From Nitrospirota bacterium (lineage in GTDB: Bacteria; Nitrospirota; Thermodesulfovibrionia; Thermodesulfovibrionales; Dissulfurispiraceae): a stretch of DNA of 8,393 nucleotides. Below are positions 1 to 6,954 of this stretch, in pieces (the first letter of the stretch is position 1; the number at the start of each line of letters is the position of its first letter). The DNA is taken from NCBI GenBank assembly GCA_013349595.1, contig DUZI01000068.1, positions 1 to 8,393 of the forward strand. Reading direction: 5' to 3'. The position numbers and the translations under genes were made by a program. Below the pieces are notes generated by a model, which saw only the letters and a program-made list of their open reading frames with translations, did not search any database and was not told the DNA's origin.

Positions 1-1
1 G

Positions 2-82
2 GCGATAGAACTAAAAAGCTTAATAAAATCAGCAAGTAAGATAGGAAGGGCTGGTGTGGAATTTTTATACGACACCTTATAA
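2..82 (+). CDS. Possible C-terminal tail of an unidentified protein (partial)
   Basis: An open frame enters from the left edge and ends at TAA 80-82, giving 26 residues ending in IGRAGVEFLYDTL. The composition is protein-like (mixed charged and aliphatic residues), but I do not recognise a family. In this kind of neighbourhood ruvB often precedes the DUF2905 gene, yet this tail does not look like RuvB. The left arm of an inverted repeat (42-69) lies inside the last third of the frame. The true gene may therefore have been cut by an inserted element, with the last residues and stop supplied by that element, or the frame may be open by chance. Confidence 0.3.
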   Translation, partial: AIELKSLIKSASKIGRAGVEFLYDTL

Positions 83-188
83 AAAAAGTTCCTAAGGGGG
101 CTTTGTCATAAGGCATTGCATTATAATGAATAAAGCAAAATTAAATAAAAATCTGTCGATTATAAAAATTCTGAAACAGCCCTTCCTA
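42..188. repeat. Imperfect inverted repeat pair, MITE-like or insertion-sequence end relic
   Basis: Positions 42-69 match the reverse complement of 161-188 at 24 of 28 bases. Both arms start with TAGGAAGGGCTG and share GAATTTTTATA further in. After a 2-base gap both continue with CGACA. The arms face each other across about 90 bp of AT-rich DNA with no gene. The GGGCTG...GAATTTTTA ends resemble transposon termini in general form, but I cannot name a family and see no clear target-site duplication. An 8-bp word, TTCCTAAG, also occurs twice in direct orientation (89-96 and 183-190). A long-stem RNA element in the leader of the downstream operon is an alternative. Confidence 0.5.
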
Positions 189-207
189 AGCGCTATTTTA
201 AAGAGAT

Positions 208-429
208 ATGCAAGGACTTGAAAATATTGGAAAATATTTAATTATAATTGGTATTGTAACAATTGTGATTGGTATTATTCTTTTTTTTTCAGCAAAAATC
301 ACATGGATTGGGAAATTGCCCGGTGATATTATTATTAAAAAAGAAAATTTTACCTTCTATTTCCCAATTGCTACATGTATTATAATAAGTATAATTTTGA
401 GCATAATTTTTTGGATCATAAGAAGGTAA
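208..429 (+). CDS. DUF2905 family small membrane protein
   Basis: This 73-residue protein has two membrane segments (about residues 10-30 and 51-70). They are separated by a short loop with the family signature WIGKLPGDIIIKKEN, followed by FYFPIATCI. The layout and length match DUF2905 proteins, usually 65-75 residues, whose function is unknown to me. The ATG at 208 has only a weak purine-rich AAGAG upstream at 201-205. The stop at 427-429 lies 5 nt before the SpoIID-like start, and the next gene's ribosome-binding site is inside this gene's last codons, so the two are probably co-translated. In many bacteria DUF2905 sits between ruvB and a spoIID/lytB or queA gene, which fits this context. 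The family call is firm; any role is unknown. Confidence 0.88.
   Translation: MQGLENIGKYLIIIGIVTIVIGIILFFSAKITWIGKLPGDIIIKKENFTFYFPIATCIIISIILSIIFWIIRR
421..426 (+). promoter_or_regulatory. Ribosome-binding site that fixes the SpoIID-like start
   Basis: AGAAGG lies 8 nt before ATG 435, inside the final codons of the DUF2905 gene. The same frame is open further upstream to an ATG at 375, but that start would overlap DUF2905 by 55 nt and would put 20 polar residues ahead of a typical signal peptide. Start 435 is therefore preferred. Confidence 0.7.
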
Positions 430-434
430 TTAAT

Positions 435-1448
435 ATGAAAAGTGTAATTTTAAAAATAATAGTGCTTCACCTTATTGTAGTATTATTGATTCTTTATCCA
501 GCAATTGGATATTCAGTAGAAAGCATAAGAGTTTTGATAGTAGATGGCAAAAAATTTAAGTCGCCAAATAAGAATGAAAAGGTTGTAAGAATTGGAAACT
601 CAAAAGGTGAGGCTTTTTTAGAAGGTATTAAATATAAGGGCAATATAGAGATATGGAAAGGAGAAAAGGGTCTGTATTTAGTAAATGAGATACCTTTTGA
701 AGAATATATCAAAGGTGTCGTTGCAGGGGAAATGGGTAGCAACTGGGAGATAGAAGCATTAAAGGCTCAGTCAGTTGCTGCAAGAACATATGCACTATTT
801 CAGATAAAATATGGGCCTGTGCAGAAACCTATCAAATATCATGTATCATCTTCTGTGATGCACCAAGTTTACAAGTCTGGTAATGTTTCAGAAAGTATAT
901 CAAAGGCAGTTGATGATACCAAGAGTGAGATAATAGCCTTTGAGGGCAAACCAATAATCGCCTACTATCATTCTACAAGTGGTGGCAAGACAGAGGAAGC
1001 CTCTGAAATCTTTCAACGTGGTTATCCATATCTTATACCAGTTGAGACCTCAAGTGAATTATCTCCTTACCATGTTTGGGAAAGGAGGATACCCATTGAA
1101 GAGATTGAAAATGCTATACAAATAAAGGGTATTAAAAATATAACCATTGATTCTTTTACAGCGAGTAATCGGGTGAGAAATTTTAAAATACAAAAAGAGA
1201 ATAATGAAAGCTACTTTCCTGCTAAGGATTTAAGAAGATTACTTGGGTGGGATAGATTGCCAAGCACTTTAATCACAAGTATTATGAGGGAGGATGACAC
1301 GCTTATAATTGAAGGTAGAGGTTATGGACATGGAGTTGGTATGTGTCAGTGGACTGCTTTAGACCTTGCTAAAAAGGGGAAAAATTATAAAGAAATATTA
1401 TCTTTCTTTTATCCTGGGACTAACATAGAAGTTTATGAAGAAAAATGA
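435..1448 (+). CDS. SpoIID/LytB domain protein, probable secreted peptidoglycan lytic transglycosylase
   Basis: The protein is 337 residues from ATG 435. Residues 1-28 form a signal peptide or membrane anchor (MKSV, a long aliphatic core, then PAIGYS). The SpoIID core follows: EEYIKGVVAGEM (89-100), with Glu99 at the position of the catalytic glutamate of SpoIID, then EALKAQSVAARTYA (107-120). HSTSGGKTE (179-187) and the C-terminal GRGYGHGVGMCQWTA (294-308) are also present. SpoIID of Bacillus cleaves denuded glycan strands during engulfment; homologues are widespread in bacteria that do not sporulate, where their role is less clear. The Bacillus zinc-binding Cys/His cluster appears altered here (HVSSSVMHQVY, 136-146). 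It overlaps queA by 14 nt. A SPOR protein that should bind denuded glycan is encoded two genes downstream. The family is certain; the substrate is inferred. Confidence 0.92.
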   Translation: MKSVILKIIVLHLIVVLLILYPAIGYSVESIRVLIVDGKKFKSPNKNEKVVRIGNSKGEAFLEGIKYKGNIEIWKGEKGLYLVNEIPFEEYIKGVVAGEMGSNWEIEALKAQSVAARTYALFQIKYGPVQKPIKYHVSSSVMHQVYKSGNVSESISKAVDDTKSEIIAFEGKPIIAYYHSTSGGKTEEASEIFQRGYPYLIPVETSSELSPYHVWERRIPIEEIENAIQIKGIKNITIDSFTASNRVRNFKIQKENNESYFPAKDLRRLLGWDRLPSTLITSIMREDDTLIIEGRGYGHGVGMCQWTALDLAKKGKNYKEILSFFYPGTNIEVYEEK

Positions 1449-2460
1449 TTTTTTCTTTGACTTACCGCTTGATCAAATAGCAATACGTCCTCAAAATAAA
1501 AGGGGTTTATCAAAACTGCTAGTAACTAATAAGTCTGGTAAGATTGATCATATTTTATTTCATCAAATAGGTGATTTTTTAAATAAGGGTGACATGATAA
1601 TCATGAATGACTCAAAGGTTATGCCTGTAAGACTCATTGTAAGGAAACCATCAGGAGGAAAGATTGATTTAATACTTGTTAGAGAAATCAATCAGGGTAA
1701 ATGGGAAATATTATGTAAAGGTAGTTATAAGGGCAAAGTCCTTATAGGGAATGAAAATGAAGCCTTTATTGACTATGATGAGAAGAATTTAATAAAGACC
1801 ATGTCTTTTGAAAAGCCCTTTGATGAAATAGTCTCAAGATATGGATTGATGCCCTTACCTCCTTATATAAAAAGAATTCCAGATGAAAGAGATAAATTAG
1901 ATTATCAGACAATTTATGCAAAACATGATGGTTCTATCGCAGCACCTACTGCAGGGCTTCATTTTACTCAACAAATAATAGATGATTTAAAGATGCGTGG
2001 TGTAGAATTTGAGTTCATTACACTTCATGTAGGTAAAGGCACTTTTATGCCTGTTAAGTCTCAAGAAATATCATCTCACAAGATGTTAGAAGAACACTTT
2101 GAGATAAAAACTACCCTCATTGAAAAGATAAAGGATTACAAGAATGAAAAGAGGCGGATAATAGCTGTAGGCACCACAACAACAAGAACTTTAGAGGGGT
2201 TTTTCTCAGATAATTACAAACTACTTTCTTCTAAAAATGGTTCCATACGAGGAACTACGGATTTGTTTATTTATCCAACTTTTAAATTTCAGATATTGAA
2301 TGGACTTATTACTAACTTCCACCTTCCATGCTCTACTCCACTTGTGCTCGTATCAGCCTTTTTAGGTATAGAACAGACAAGACGGGTTTATCAAATAGCC
2401 ATTGAAAATGATTATAGATTTTTTTCTTATGGTGATGCTATGCTCATTTATGAGGCTTAA
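1435..2460 (+). CDS. queA: S-adenosylmethionine:tRNA ribosyltransferase-isomerase QueA
   Basis: QueA transfers and isomerises the ribosyl part of S-adenosylmethionine onto preQ1 in tRNA, making epoxyqueuosine at wobble position 34, the penultimate step of queuosine synthesis; it acts in the cytoplasm. The 341 residues match the family's usual length. Visible motifs in order are DFFFDLPLDQIA near the N-terminus, NDSKVMPVRL (58-67), YQTIYAKHDGSIAAPTAGLH (157-176), LHVGKGTF (197-204), HKMLEEHFE (205 onward), AVGTTTTRTLE (244-254), LITNFHLPCSTPL (281-293) and SYGDAML (331-337). The usual FPGY-like motif reads IYPTFKF here, a mild deviation. The start ATG lies inside the end of the SpoIID-like gene (14-nt overlap) with only a weak ribosome-binding site, which suggests translational coupling. 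The 3' end overlaps the SPOR gene by 11 nt. Confidence 0.97.
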   Translation: MKKNDFFFDLPLDQIAIRPQNKRGLSKLLVTNKSGKIDHILFHQIGDFLNKGDMIIMNDSKVMPVRLIVRKPSGGKIDLILVREINQGKWEILCKGSYKGKVLIGNENEAFIDYDEKNLIKTMSFEKPFDEIVSRYGLMPLPPYIKRIPDERDKLDYQTIYAKHDGSIAAPTAGLHFTQQIIDDLKMRGVEFEFITLHVGKGTFMPVKSQEISSHKMLEEHFEIKTTLIEKIKDYKNEKRRIIAVGTTTTRTLEGFFSDNYKLLSSKNGSIRGTTDLFIYPTFKFQILNGLITNFHLPCSTPLVLVSAFLGIEQTRRVYQIAIENDYRFFSYGDAMLIYEA

Positions 2461-3181
2461 AGATCAAACAAAAAATTCAATATTGCTTTTAAACAGAAGT
2501 TCTGTAATTGGTGGGGCAGTCTTGATTGTCCTTATTAGTTTAGGACTTGGTTATTTTATTGGATTTAAGACAGGTCAATCAGGTGTTGCTGATTTAGAAC
2601 AAGTTGTAGAACCACCCAAAAAAATCCTTGAGGAAAAGAGAGTCCTTGAATCAACACCTAAGACTGAAAACCAACAAGTGCCCCCTCTACCGCCACCTTC
2701 TGTAACAACTTTAAACAATAATGAGAAACTAACAAATATTGAGGGGAAAAAAATTGACAAAGAACCCCCTCCCATAGAGATTAAAAAAGAAGAAAATCAA
2801 GAGAAAAACTTTAGTAAGCAAATTGGCAAACAAAGAATTGAAAAAGAAGATATATCGCCTAATCCAAAACCAGAGAACAAGCCTGATGAAAAACCTCAAA
2901 AACTACCTGTCACAACTGAAAAAAAAGTTGTAAAAAATACAAAACAACAAACCAAGCTATACACAATACAATTTGGAGCCTTTCCAAATATTCAAGGTGC
3001 TGAAGAACTCAAAAAAAGCTTAACTTCAAAGGGGGTGTCAGCTTATATAGTTGATAAAGGTAAAGAGGGTGTTTATTACCGAGTAAGATCGGGTTCTTTT
3101 GAAAGCAAAAGAGAAGCTGACAAACAACTTATCTTGTATGAAAAAAAGACTGGACTGAAGGGTTTTGTTACTTTAAAATAA
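2450..3181 (+). CDS. SPOR-domain membrane-anchored protein
   Basis: The predicted protein is 243 residues with a short basic N-terminus (MRLKDQTKNS), one membrane helix at about residues 18-37 (VIGGAVLIVLISLGLGYFIG), and a long low-complexity linker rich in Pro, Lys, Glu and Gln (about 45-165). The C-terminal SPOR domain (170-243) begins YTIQFGAFPNIQGAEEL and includes YYRVRSGSF. SPOR domains bind peptidoglycan stripped of stem peptides, typically at the division septum, so the topology should be inside-N, periplasmic-C, as in DedD or FtsN-type proteins. ATG 2450 is chosen because it gives a standard short cytoplasmic tail and overlaps queA by 11 nt; an ATG at 2402 is in frame but adds residues wholly inside queA. 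No clear ribosome-binding site is visible, so coupling to queA is likely. A specific name such as FtsN or DedD cannot be assigned. Confidence 0.88.
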   Translation: MRLKDQTKNSILLLNRSSVIGGAVLIVLISLGLGYFIGFKTGQSGVADLEQVVEPPKKILEEKRVLESTPKTENQQVPPLPPPSVTTLNNNEKLTNIEGKKIDKEPPPIEIKKEENQEKNFSKQIGKQRIEKEDISPNPKPENKPDEKPQKLPVTTEKKVVKNTKQQTKLYTIQFGAFPNIQGAEELKKSLTSKGVSAYIVDKGKEGVYYRVRSGSFESKREADKQLILYEKKTGLKGFVTLK

Positions 3182-3186
3182 TAATC

Positions 3187-3192
3187 AGGAGA
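3187..3192 (+). promoter_or_regulatory. Ribosome-binding site of phoH, pointing to an ACG start
   Basis: AGGAGA lies 5 nt after the SPOR stop codon and 7 nt before ACG 3200. No ATG, GTG or TTG occurs at the right distance in any useful frame, while the PhoH frame with N-terminal homology begins exactly at that ACG. Confidence 0.65.
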
Positions 3193-3199
3193 TTCAACT

Positions 3200-4165
3200 A
3201 CGAAGACCCTTGATATAATACTTGACCACGAATCTGACTATCCTCTTATTCATGGTGCAGCAGACAAGACATTGAAAGCATTAGAAAACATCCTATCAGT
3301 TACCATCGGAATAAGGGGAGACAAGCTCTTTATCAAAGGTGAAACACCATCCATTTATCATGCACAAAAGTTAATCACTGAGATACGAGATATAAACCAA
3401 AAGGGATATCTTGTCAAACCTGAAGACCTCAATGCCATTTCAAGAGATATTCTGGAAGGTAATGAGGTATCTTTGCACAAACTCTTTGATAGAGGCATAA
3501 GCATTGCCTCAAAGAAGAGATTCATAATCCCAAAGACAAGGACACAGCAAATTTACATGGATTCTATTGATAAATATGATGTAGTCTTTGGGATAGGACC
3601 TGCTGGAACAGGCAAAACTTATCTTGCAATGGCGATGGCCATTAACGCCTATCTTTCAAAGAGGGTTTCAAGGATTGTTCTTGTAAGGCCTGCTGTAGAG
3701 GCTGGAGAAAAGTTAGGGTTTCTACCCGGAGACATAGCAGATAAGGTGAGTCCTTACATTCGTCCGCTTTATGATGCACTCTTTGATATGATTGACATAG
3801 ATAGGGCTACAAAACTCATTGAAAAAGGTGTTATAGAGATAGCACCACTTGCCTTTATGAGGGGAAGGACTCTTAACGATTCTTTTATAATCCTTGATGA
3901 AGCTCAAAATACAACAACTGAACAAATGAAGATGTATCTTACAAGACTTGGCTTTAGTTCAAAGACAGTCATCACAGGGGATATAACCCAGATTGACTTG
4001 CCTTCAGGTAGGGCTTCTGGATTGGTGGAGGCATTGAAAATATGTAGTCATATTGAAGATATTAAGATTGTAACCTTTACTGATAAAGATGTTGTAAGAC
4101 ATAGACTTGTGCAAGAGATAGTGAAGGCTTACGAAAGGTATGAAAAAAAAGCTAATGAAAATTGA
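3200..4165 (+). CDS. phoH: PhoH family ATPase (YbeZ type), apparent ACG start
   Basis: PhoH/YbeZ is a cytoplasmic P-loop ATPase linked to RNA metabolism and usually encoded next to ybeY. From ACG 3200 the product is 321 residues, the family's normal size. Walker A is GPAGTGKT (133-140) and Walker B is FIILDEAQN (229-237), followed by TVITGDITQIDLP. The PhoH-specific stretch RPAVEAGEKLGFLPGD lies between them. The first standard start in frame, TTG 3272, has no ribosome-binding site and would delete 24 residues (KTLDIILDHESDYPLIHGAA and on) that look like the normal PhoH N-terminus. The sequence therefore shows either a real ACG start or an ATG-to-ACG change. The gene overlaps the HD gene by 26 nt. 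The product call is very secure; the start is inferred. Confidence 0.93.
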   Translation, partial: TKTLDIILDHESDYPLIHGAADKTLKALENILSVTIGIRGDKLFIKGETPSIYHAQKLITEIRDINQKGYLVKPEDLNAISRDILEGNEVSLHKLFDRGISIASKKRFIIPKTRTQQIYMDSIDKYDVVFGIGPAGTGKTYLAMAMAINAYLSKRVSRIVLVRPAVEAGEKLGFLPGDIADKVSPYIRPLYDALFDMIDIDRATKLIEKGVIEIAPLAFMRGRTLNDSFIILDEAQNTTTEQMKMYLTRLGFSSKTVITGDITQIDLPSGRASGLVEALKICSHIEDIKIVTFTDKDVVRHRLVQEIVKAYERYEKKANEN

Positions 4166-5633
4166 TTTAGACAAGAAATTTAAAAATATACATATATTCG
4201 TTAATTCAATAAAGCTATATTTATCAAAACAATATATTCTCTTTGTAACATTATTAGGTATCTCTCTACTGTCAGCATTTATAATGTATGATGGTCATGG
4301 TATAAACAAGTTTGCTGGTATTTTCTTTGTCTCTGTAATTATCCTTTATGTATTTTGTAAAGATGTGATGAGGTATAAACCCCTCTATATCAGAAATCCA
4401 AAGATGCTTTTCCTACTTGGTTTGATTTTTATAGGATCACTTGGGATAATAAAACTTTTTAGTGTTTTGTTAGATGCTCTTACCAGAGGGCTTGATTTAG
4501 GTGATGGTCTCTCTTATATCTACGGTATCCCTGTGCCTATTGGTGCAGTGCTTATAACACTTGTCTTTGACTTTCATACGGCCATTTTTTTTTCCTTCAT
4601 CATCAGTATTATTTTAGGATTATGGTTAGGAAACCCATCATACATACTCTTTGCCTTTGTGGGTAGTATTACAGGTGCCTTTTGTGTAATTAGGTGTAAG
4701 AAAAGAACAGTATTTGTAAAAGCAGGTTTATATGTTAGTCTTATTAATATTGTTACATCGTTTATCTCTTTTTTATTTATAACTGAGGTTATAAGTGAAC
4801 GAATCATTATTAACACATTGATCTTTTCCATATTTTCAGGACTTGTAGTTGCTTCTATAACATCAATTTTGCTACCCATAATTGAATACTTTTTTTCAGT
4901 CACAACAGACATAAGCCTTCTGGAGTTGTTAGACCTTGATCACCCCCTGATGAAAAACCTCATGATTTCTGCACCCGGAACATATCATCACAGTATAATT
5001 GTTGGAAATCTTGCAGAGACAGCGGCAGAAGCTGTAGGTGCAAATCCTCTCCTCGCAAAGGTTGCTGCATATTATCACGACATTGGAAAAACAAAAATAC
5101 CTGAATATTTTGTTGAGAACCAGACTGATTCGGTAAACAAGCATGATAAGTTGTCTCCTCACATGAGCAGTATGATTCTAATCTCTCATGTAAAAGAAGG
5201 TATTGAACTGGCAAAACAACATAAGATGCCATCTGCAGTTATTGAGATAATTCAACAACATCATGGGACAAGTCTAATAACATATTTTTATCAAAAGGCA
5301 CTTGAACAAGGTGACACCCTCACTCTATCCAAAGAAAATTTTCGTTACCCCGGACCAAAACCACAAACAAGGGTTGCTGCTATTGTGATGATGGCTGATG
5401 CAGTAGAGGCAGCATCAAGAACATTGATAGAACCAATACCTTCACGGATCTCTGCCCTTGTAGAAAGGATTATAAACAATATATTTCTTGATGGACAAAT
5501 TGATGAATGTGAATTGACACTTAGAGATATGTCTGAGATTAAAAAGAAATTCACATATATACTTACAAGTATTTTTCATAAAAGGATACAGTATCCTGAA
5601 ACAGTAAAGGCCTTGTCTAATGAAAAAGCATAG
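4140..5633 (+). CDS. 7TM-HD family phosphohydrolase (PgpH-like) lacking the extracytoplasmic domain
   Basis: The PgpH/YqfF family hydrolyses cyclic di-AMP with a cytoplasmic HD domain. This 497-residue protein has about eight membrane segments (near 31-50, 57-73, 89-112, 130-143, 146-163, 168-183, 191-214, 222-250). The HD domain starts at about 255. Likely metal ligands are His283 or His284 (TYHHS), His313-Asp314 (YYHDIGK), His341 (SPHMSS), His374-His375 (QQHHGTS) and Asp420 (MMADAVEAA), so the catalytic set looks complete. Family members are usually 700-850 residues, with a large 7TMR-HDED domain between the first helix and the 7TM block. Here helix 1 is followed after about 6 residues by helix 2, as if that domain were cleanly absent. 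The phoH - HD - ybeY order is conserved in Bacillus and elsewhere. A second in-frame ATG lies at 4155. The c-di-AMP substrate is inferred from family only. Confidence 0.92.
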   Translation: MKKKLMKIDLDKKFKNIHIFVNSIKLYLSKQYILFVTLLGISLLSAFIMYDGHGINKFAGIFFVSVIILYVFCKDVMRYKPLYIRNPKMLFLLGLIFIGSLGIIKLFSVLLDALTRGLDLGDGLSYIYGIPVPIGAVLITLVFDFHTAIFFSFIISIILGLWLGNPSYILFAFVGSITGAFCVIRCKKRTVFVKAGLYVSLINIVTSFISFLFITEVISERIIINTLIFSIFSGLVVASITSILLPIIEYFFSVTTDISLLELLDLDHPLMKNLMISAPGTYHHSIIVGNLAETAAEAVGANPLLAKVAAYYHDIGKTKIPEYFVENQTDSVNKHDKLSPHMSSMILISHVKEGIELAKQHKMPSAVIEIIQQHHGTSLITYFYQKALEQGDTLTLSKENFRYPGPKPQTRVAAIVMMADAVEAASRTLIEPIPSRISALVERIINNIFLDGQIDECELTLRDMSEIKKKFTYILTSIFHKRIQYPETVKALSNEKA

Positions 5634-5668
5634 CAAACAATTTTATTAATTGTAATAAGTTAGTAAAT

Positions 5669-6157
5669 ATGATTGTCAACTTGATTAACAAACAAAGGGC
5701 TTTTTTTATTGATAGGATGTTTTTTAAAGTTAAGCTTCAGAATTTAATAGAATATAAATATTTTATTTCTATTGCCAAGAAAAATTTTCCTTTGCCTTTA
5801 GATATTAGTAATTTAGAGGTAAGTGTCATTTTTGTTAGTGACAAAAAAATAAAGGAATTAAACAGAACTTACAGAAATAAGGACTATGTTACGGATGTGT
5901 TATCTTTTGCTTATATAGAAAAATTTCAAAGTAGCTTATATACAAATAATTTTCCTATCCAACTTGGAGATATTGTGATAAGTGCTACTCAAGCAATGAG
6001 ACAATCTTATGATCAGGGGGTTGATTTTAAGGATGAAATTCTAAGACTAATTATACATGGCTTGCTTCATCTTTTAGGTTATGATCATGAAAAAAGCCCT
6101 AAAGAATCGGTACAAATGAAGAGAATAGAAAAAAAATTATACATCAAAATTAATTAG
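5669..6157 (+). CDS. ybeY: Endoribonuclease YbeY, rRNA maturation factor
   Basis: YbeY is a zinc-dependent single-strand endoribonuclease needed for 16S rRNA 3'-end maturation and ribosome quality control. The 162-residue protein carries the diagnostic zinc motif HGLLHLLGYDH, with ligands His130, His134 and His140. The upstream conserved block LNRTYRNKDYVTDVLSF (64-80) and QLGDIVIS (98-105) are also present. The first 25 residues (MIVNLINKQRAFFIDRMFFK) are less typical; in-frame alternatives exist, but none has a better ribosome-binding site. The gap from the HD gene is 35 nt, the largest in this otherwise overlapping cluster, and no strong Shine-Dalgarno sequence precedes ATG 5669. Downstream the strand switches, so ybeY is probably the last gene of the operon. 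Its partner phoH is two genes upstream. Confidence 0.95.
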   Translation: MIVNLINKQRAFFIDRMFFKVKLQNLIEYKYFISIAKKNFPLPLDISNLEVSVIFVSDKKIKELNRTYRNKDYVTDVLSFAYIEKFQSSLYTNNFPIQLGDIVISATQAMRQSYDQGVDFKDEILRLIIHGLLHLLGYDHEKSPKESVQMKRIEKKLYIKIN

Positions 6158-6285
6158 CAAAACATTTCTTCTATTGGGATTTATCTGGATATATTAAGTT
6201 CGCCACAGAAAAACAAAATTACTACCCTTGAGTTCTCAAATAGATCCCTTTGATACTCACTTCATCTATGGTATTTTTTTAAAAA
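6158..6285. other. Convergent intergenic spacer without a recognised signal
   Basis: This spacer separates ybeY (plus) from the metallopeptidase (minus). It contains a short palindrome (TTGAGTTCTCAA, 6228-6239) with no T-tract next to it, and an AT-rich stretch GTATTTTTTTAAAAAT near 6271-6286. Neither forms a convincing rho-independent terminator, and no open frame with coding character is present. Confidence 0.6.
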
Positions 6286-6951
6286 TCATAAATTTAGAGA
6301 GTAGCCAGAGAGTTTAAGCCAAGCTCTGTGCTTCTCATAATCAGGCATCATGATTTTTACAATGTTCCAGAATCTTTTAGAGTGGTTTTTCACTTCAATG
6401 TGGGCAAGTTCGTGAATAACCACATAGTCTATCACTGTTAAAGGCGCCATTATCAGTCGCCAGGAAAAGTTTAAGTTTCCCTTAGATGAACATGAACCCC
6501 ACCTTTTTGATGCATTGGATATCTTTACTGTGTTGAATTTAAAACCCCTCTGTTTTGCATAAAACTCAACCCTTTCTCTAATCTTGTTGTAAGCCTCTTT
6601 TTTATACCATTTAATAAACAAATCCCTTGCATTAGGCAGGCAATCTCTTCTTAGATAAAAAACATTTTCAAAAATAATTGGCTTATCCTGCTTTTCCACA
6701 ATCTGTAGTTTGTATGAAATCCCAAGATATAAAAATCCCTCGCCATTTACAAACTCCTTAGGACGATAAGTATTTAGTCGTTGTTCTATATCCTTTTTCT
6801 TATTTTCAATCCATTTTTTGTGTTTATTGATAACCTTCGTTATAACACCCTCACTTACACGATAAGGTGCCCTCACAATGAGCTTTGCCTCGTCGGTTAT
6901 TTGAAGTGCTATGGTTTTCCTTTTACTGCATATAAGTTTATCTATTTTCAT
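6286..6951 (-). CDS. YgjP/DUF45-type zinc metallopeptidase
   Basis: The 221-residue protein has the hallmark block of the YgjP-like (DUF45, SprT/M48-type) family. This consists of KRWGSCSSKGNLNFSWRL (149-166), MAPLTVIDYVVIHELAH (168-184) with zinc ligands His180 and His184 and catalytic Glu181, then KNHSKRFW (188-195) with His190 as likely third ligand, and PDYEKHRAWL (203-212). The N-terminal half has the usual beta-rich segment (IVRAP, WIENKKKDIE). The ATG at 6951 follows AAGGTG (6961-6956), which lies over the stop codon of the preceding hsdR tail, so translation was coupled to hsdR. Proteins of this family are often found beside type I restriction genes; their substrates are poorly known. 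No frameshift or missing catalytic residue is visible, in contrast with its broken neighbour. The family is sure, the role unknown. Confidence 0.92.
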   Translation of the reverse strand: MKIDKLICSKRKTIALQITDEAKLIVRAPYRVSEGVITKVINKHKKWIENKKKDIEQRLNTYRPKEFVNGEGFLYLGISYKLQIVEKQDKPIIFENVFYLRRDCLPNARDLFIKWYKKEAYNKIRERVEFYAKQRGFKFNTVKISNASKRWGSCSSKGNLNFSWRLIMAPLTVIDYVVIHELAHIEVKNHSKRFWNIVKIMMPDYEKHRAWLKLSGYSLNL

Positions 6952-6954
6952 ATT

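Noticed and set aside
99..130. TATAAT at 122-127 with TTGTCA at 103-108 as a sigma-70 promoter for the operon
   Set aside because: The spacing is 13 bp, too short for a standard promoter, and the region is AT-rich enough to give TATAAT by chance.
375..434. Upstream ATG 375 as the start of the SpoIID-like gene
   Set aside because: It would overlap DUF2905 by 55 nt and place 20 polar residues before a clear signal peptide; ATG 435 has a good ribosome-binding site.
4574..4912. 112-residue open frame on the minus strand
   Set aside because: It is wholly antisense to the membrane part of the HD protein, whose coding sequence is well supported, and has no family features.
6228..6239. Palindrome TTGAGTTCTCAA as a terminator after ybeY
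   Set aside because: The hairpin would have a stem of only 4-5 bp, a tiny loop and no T-tract.
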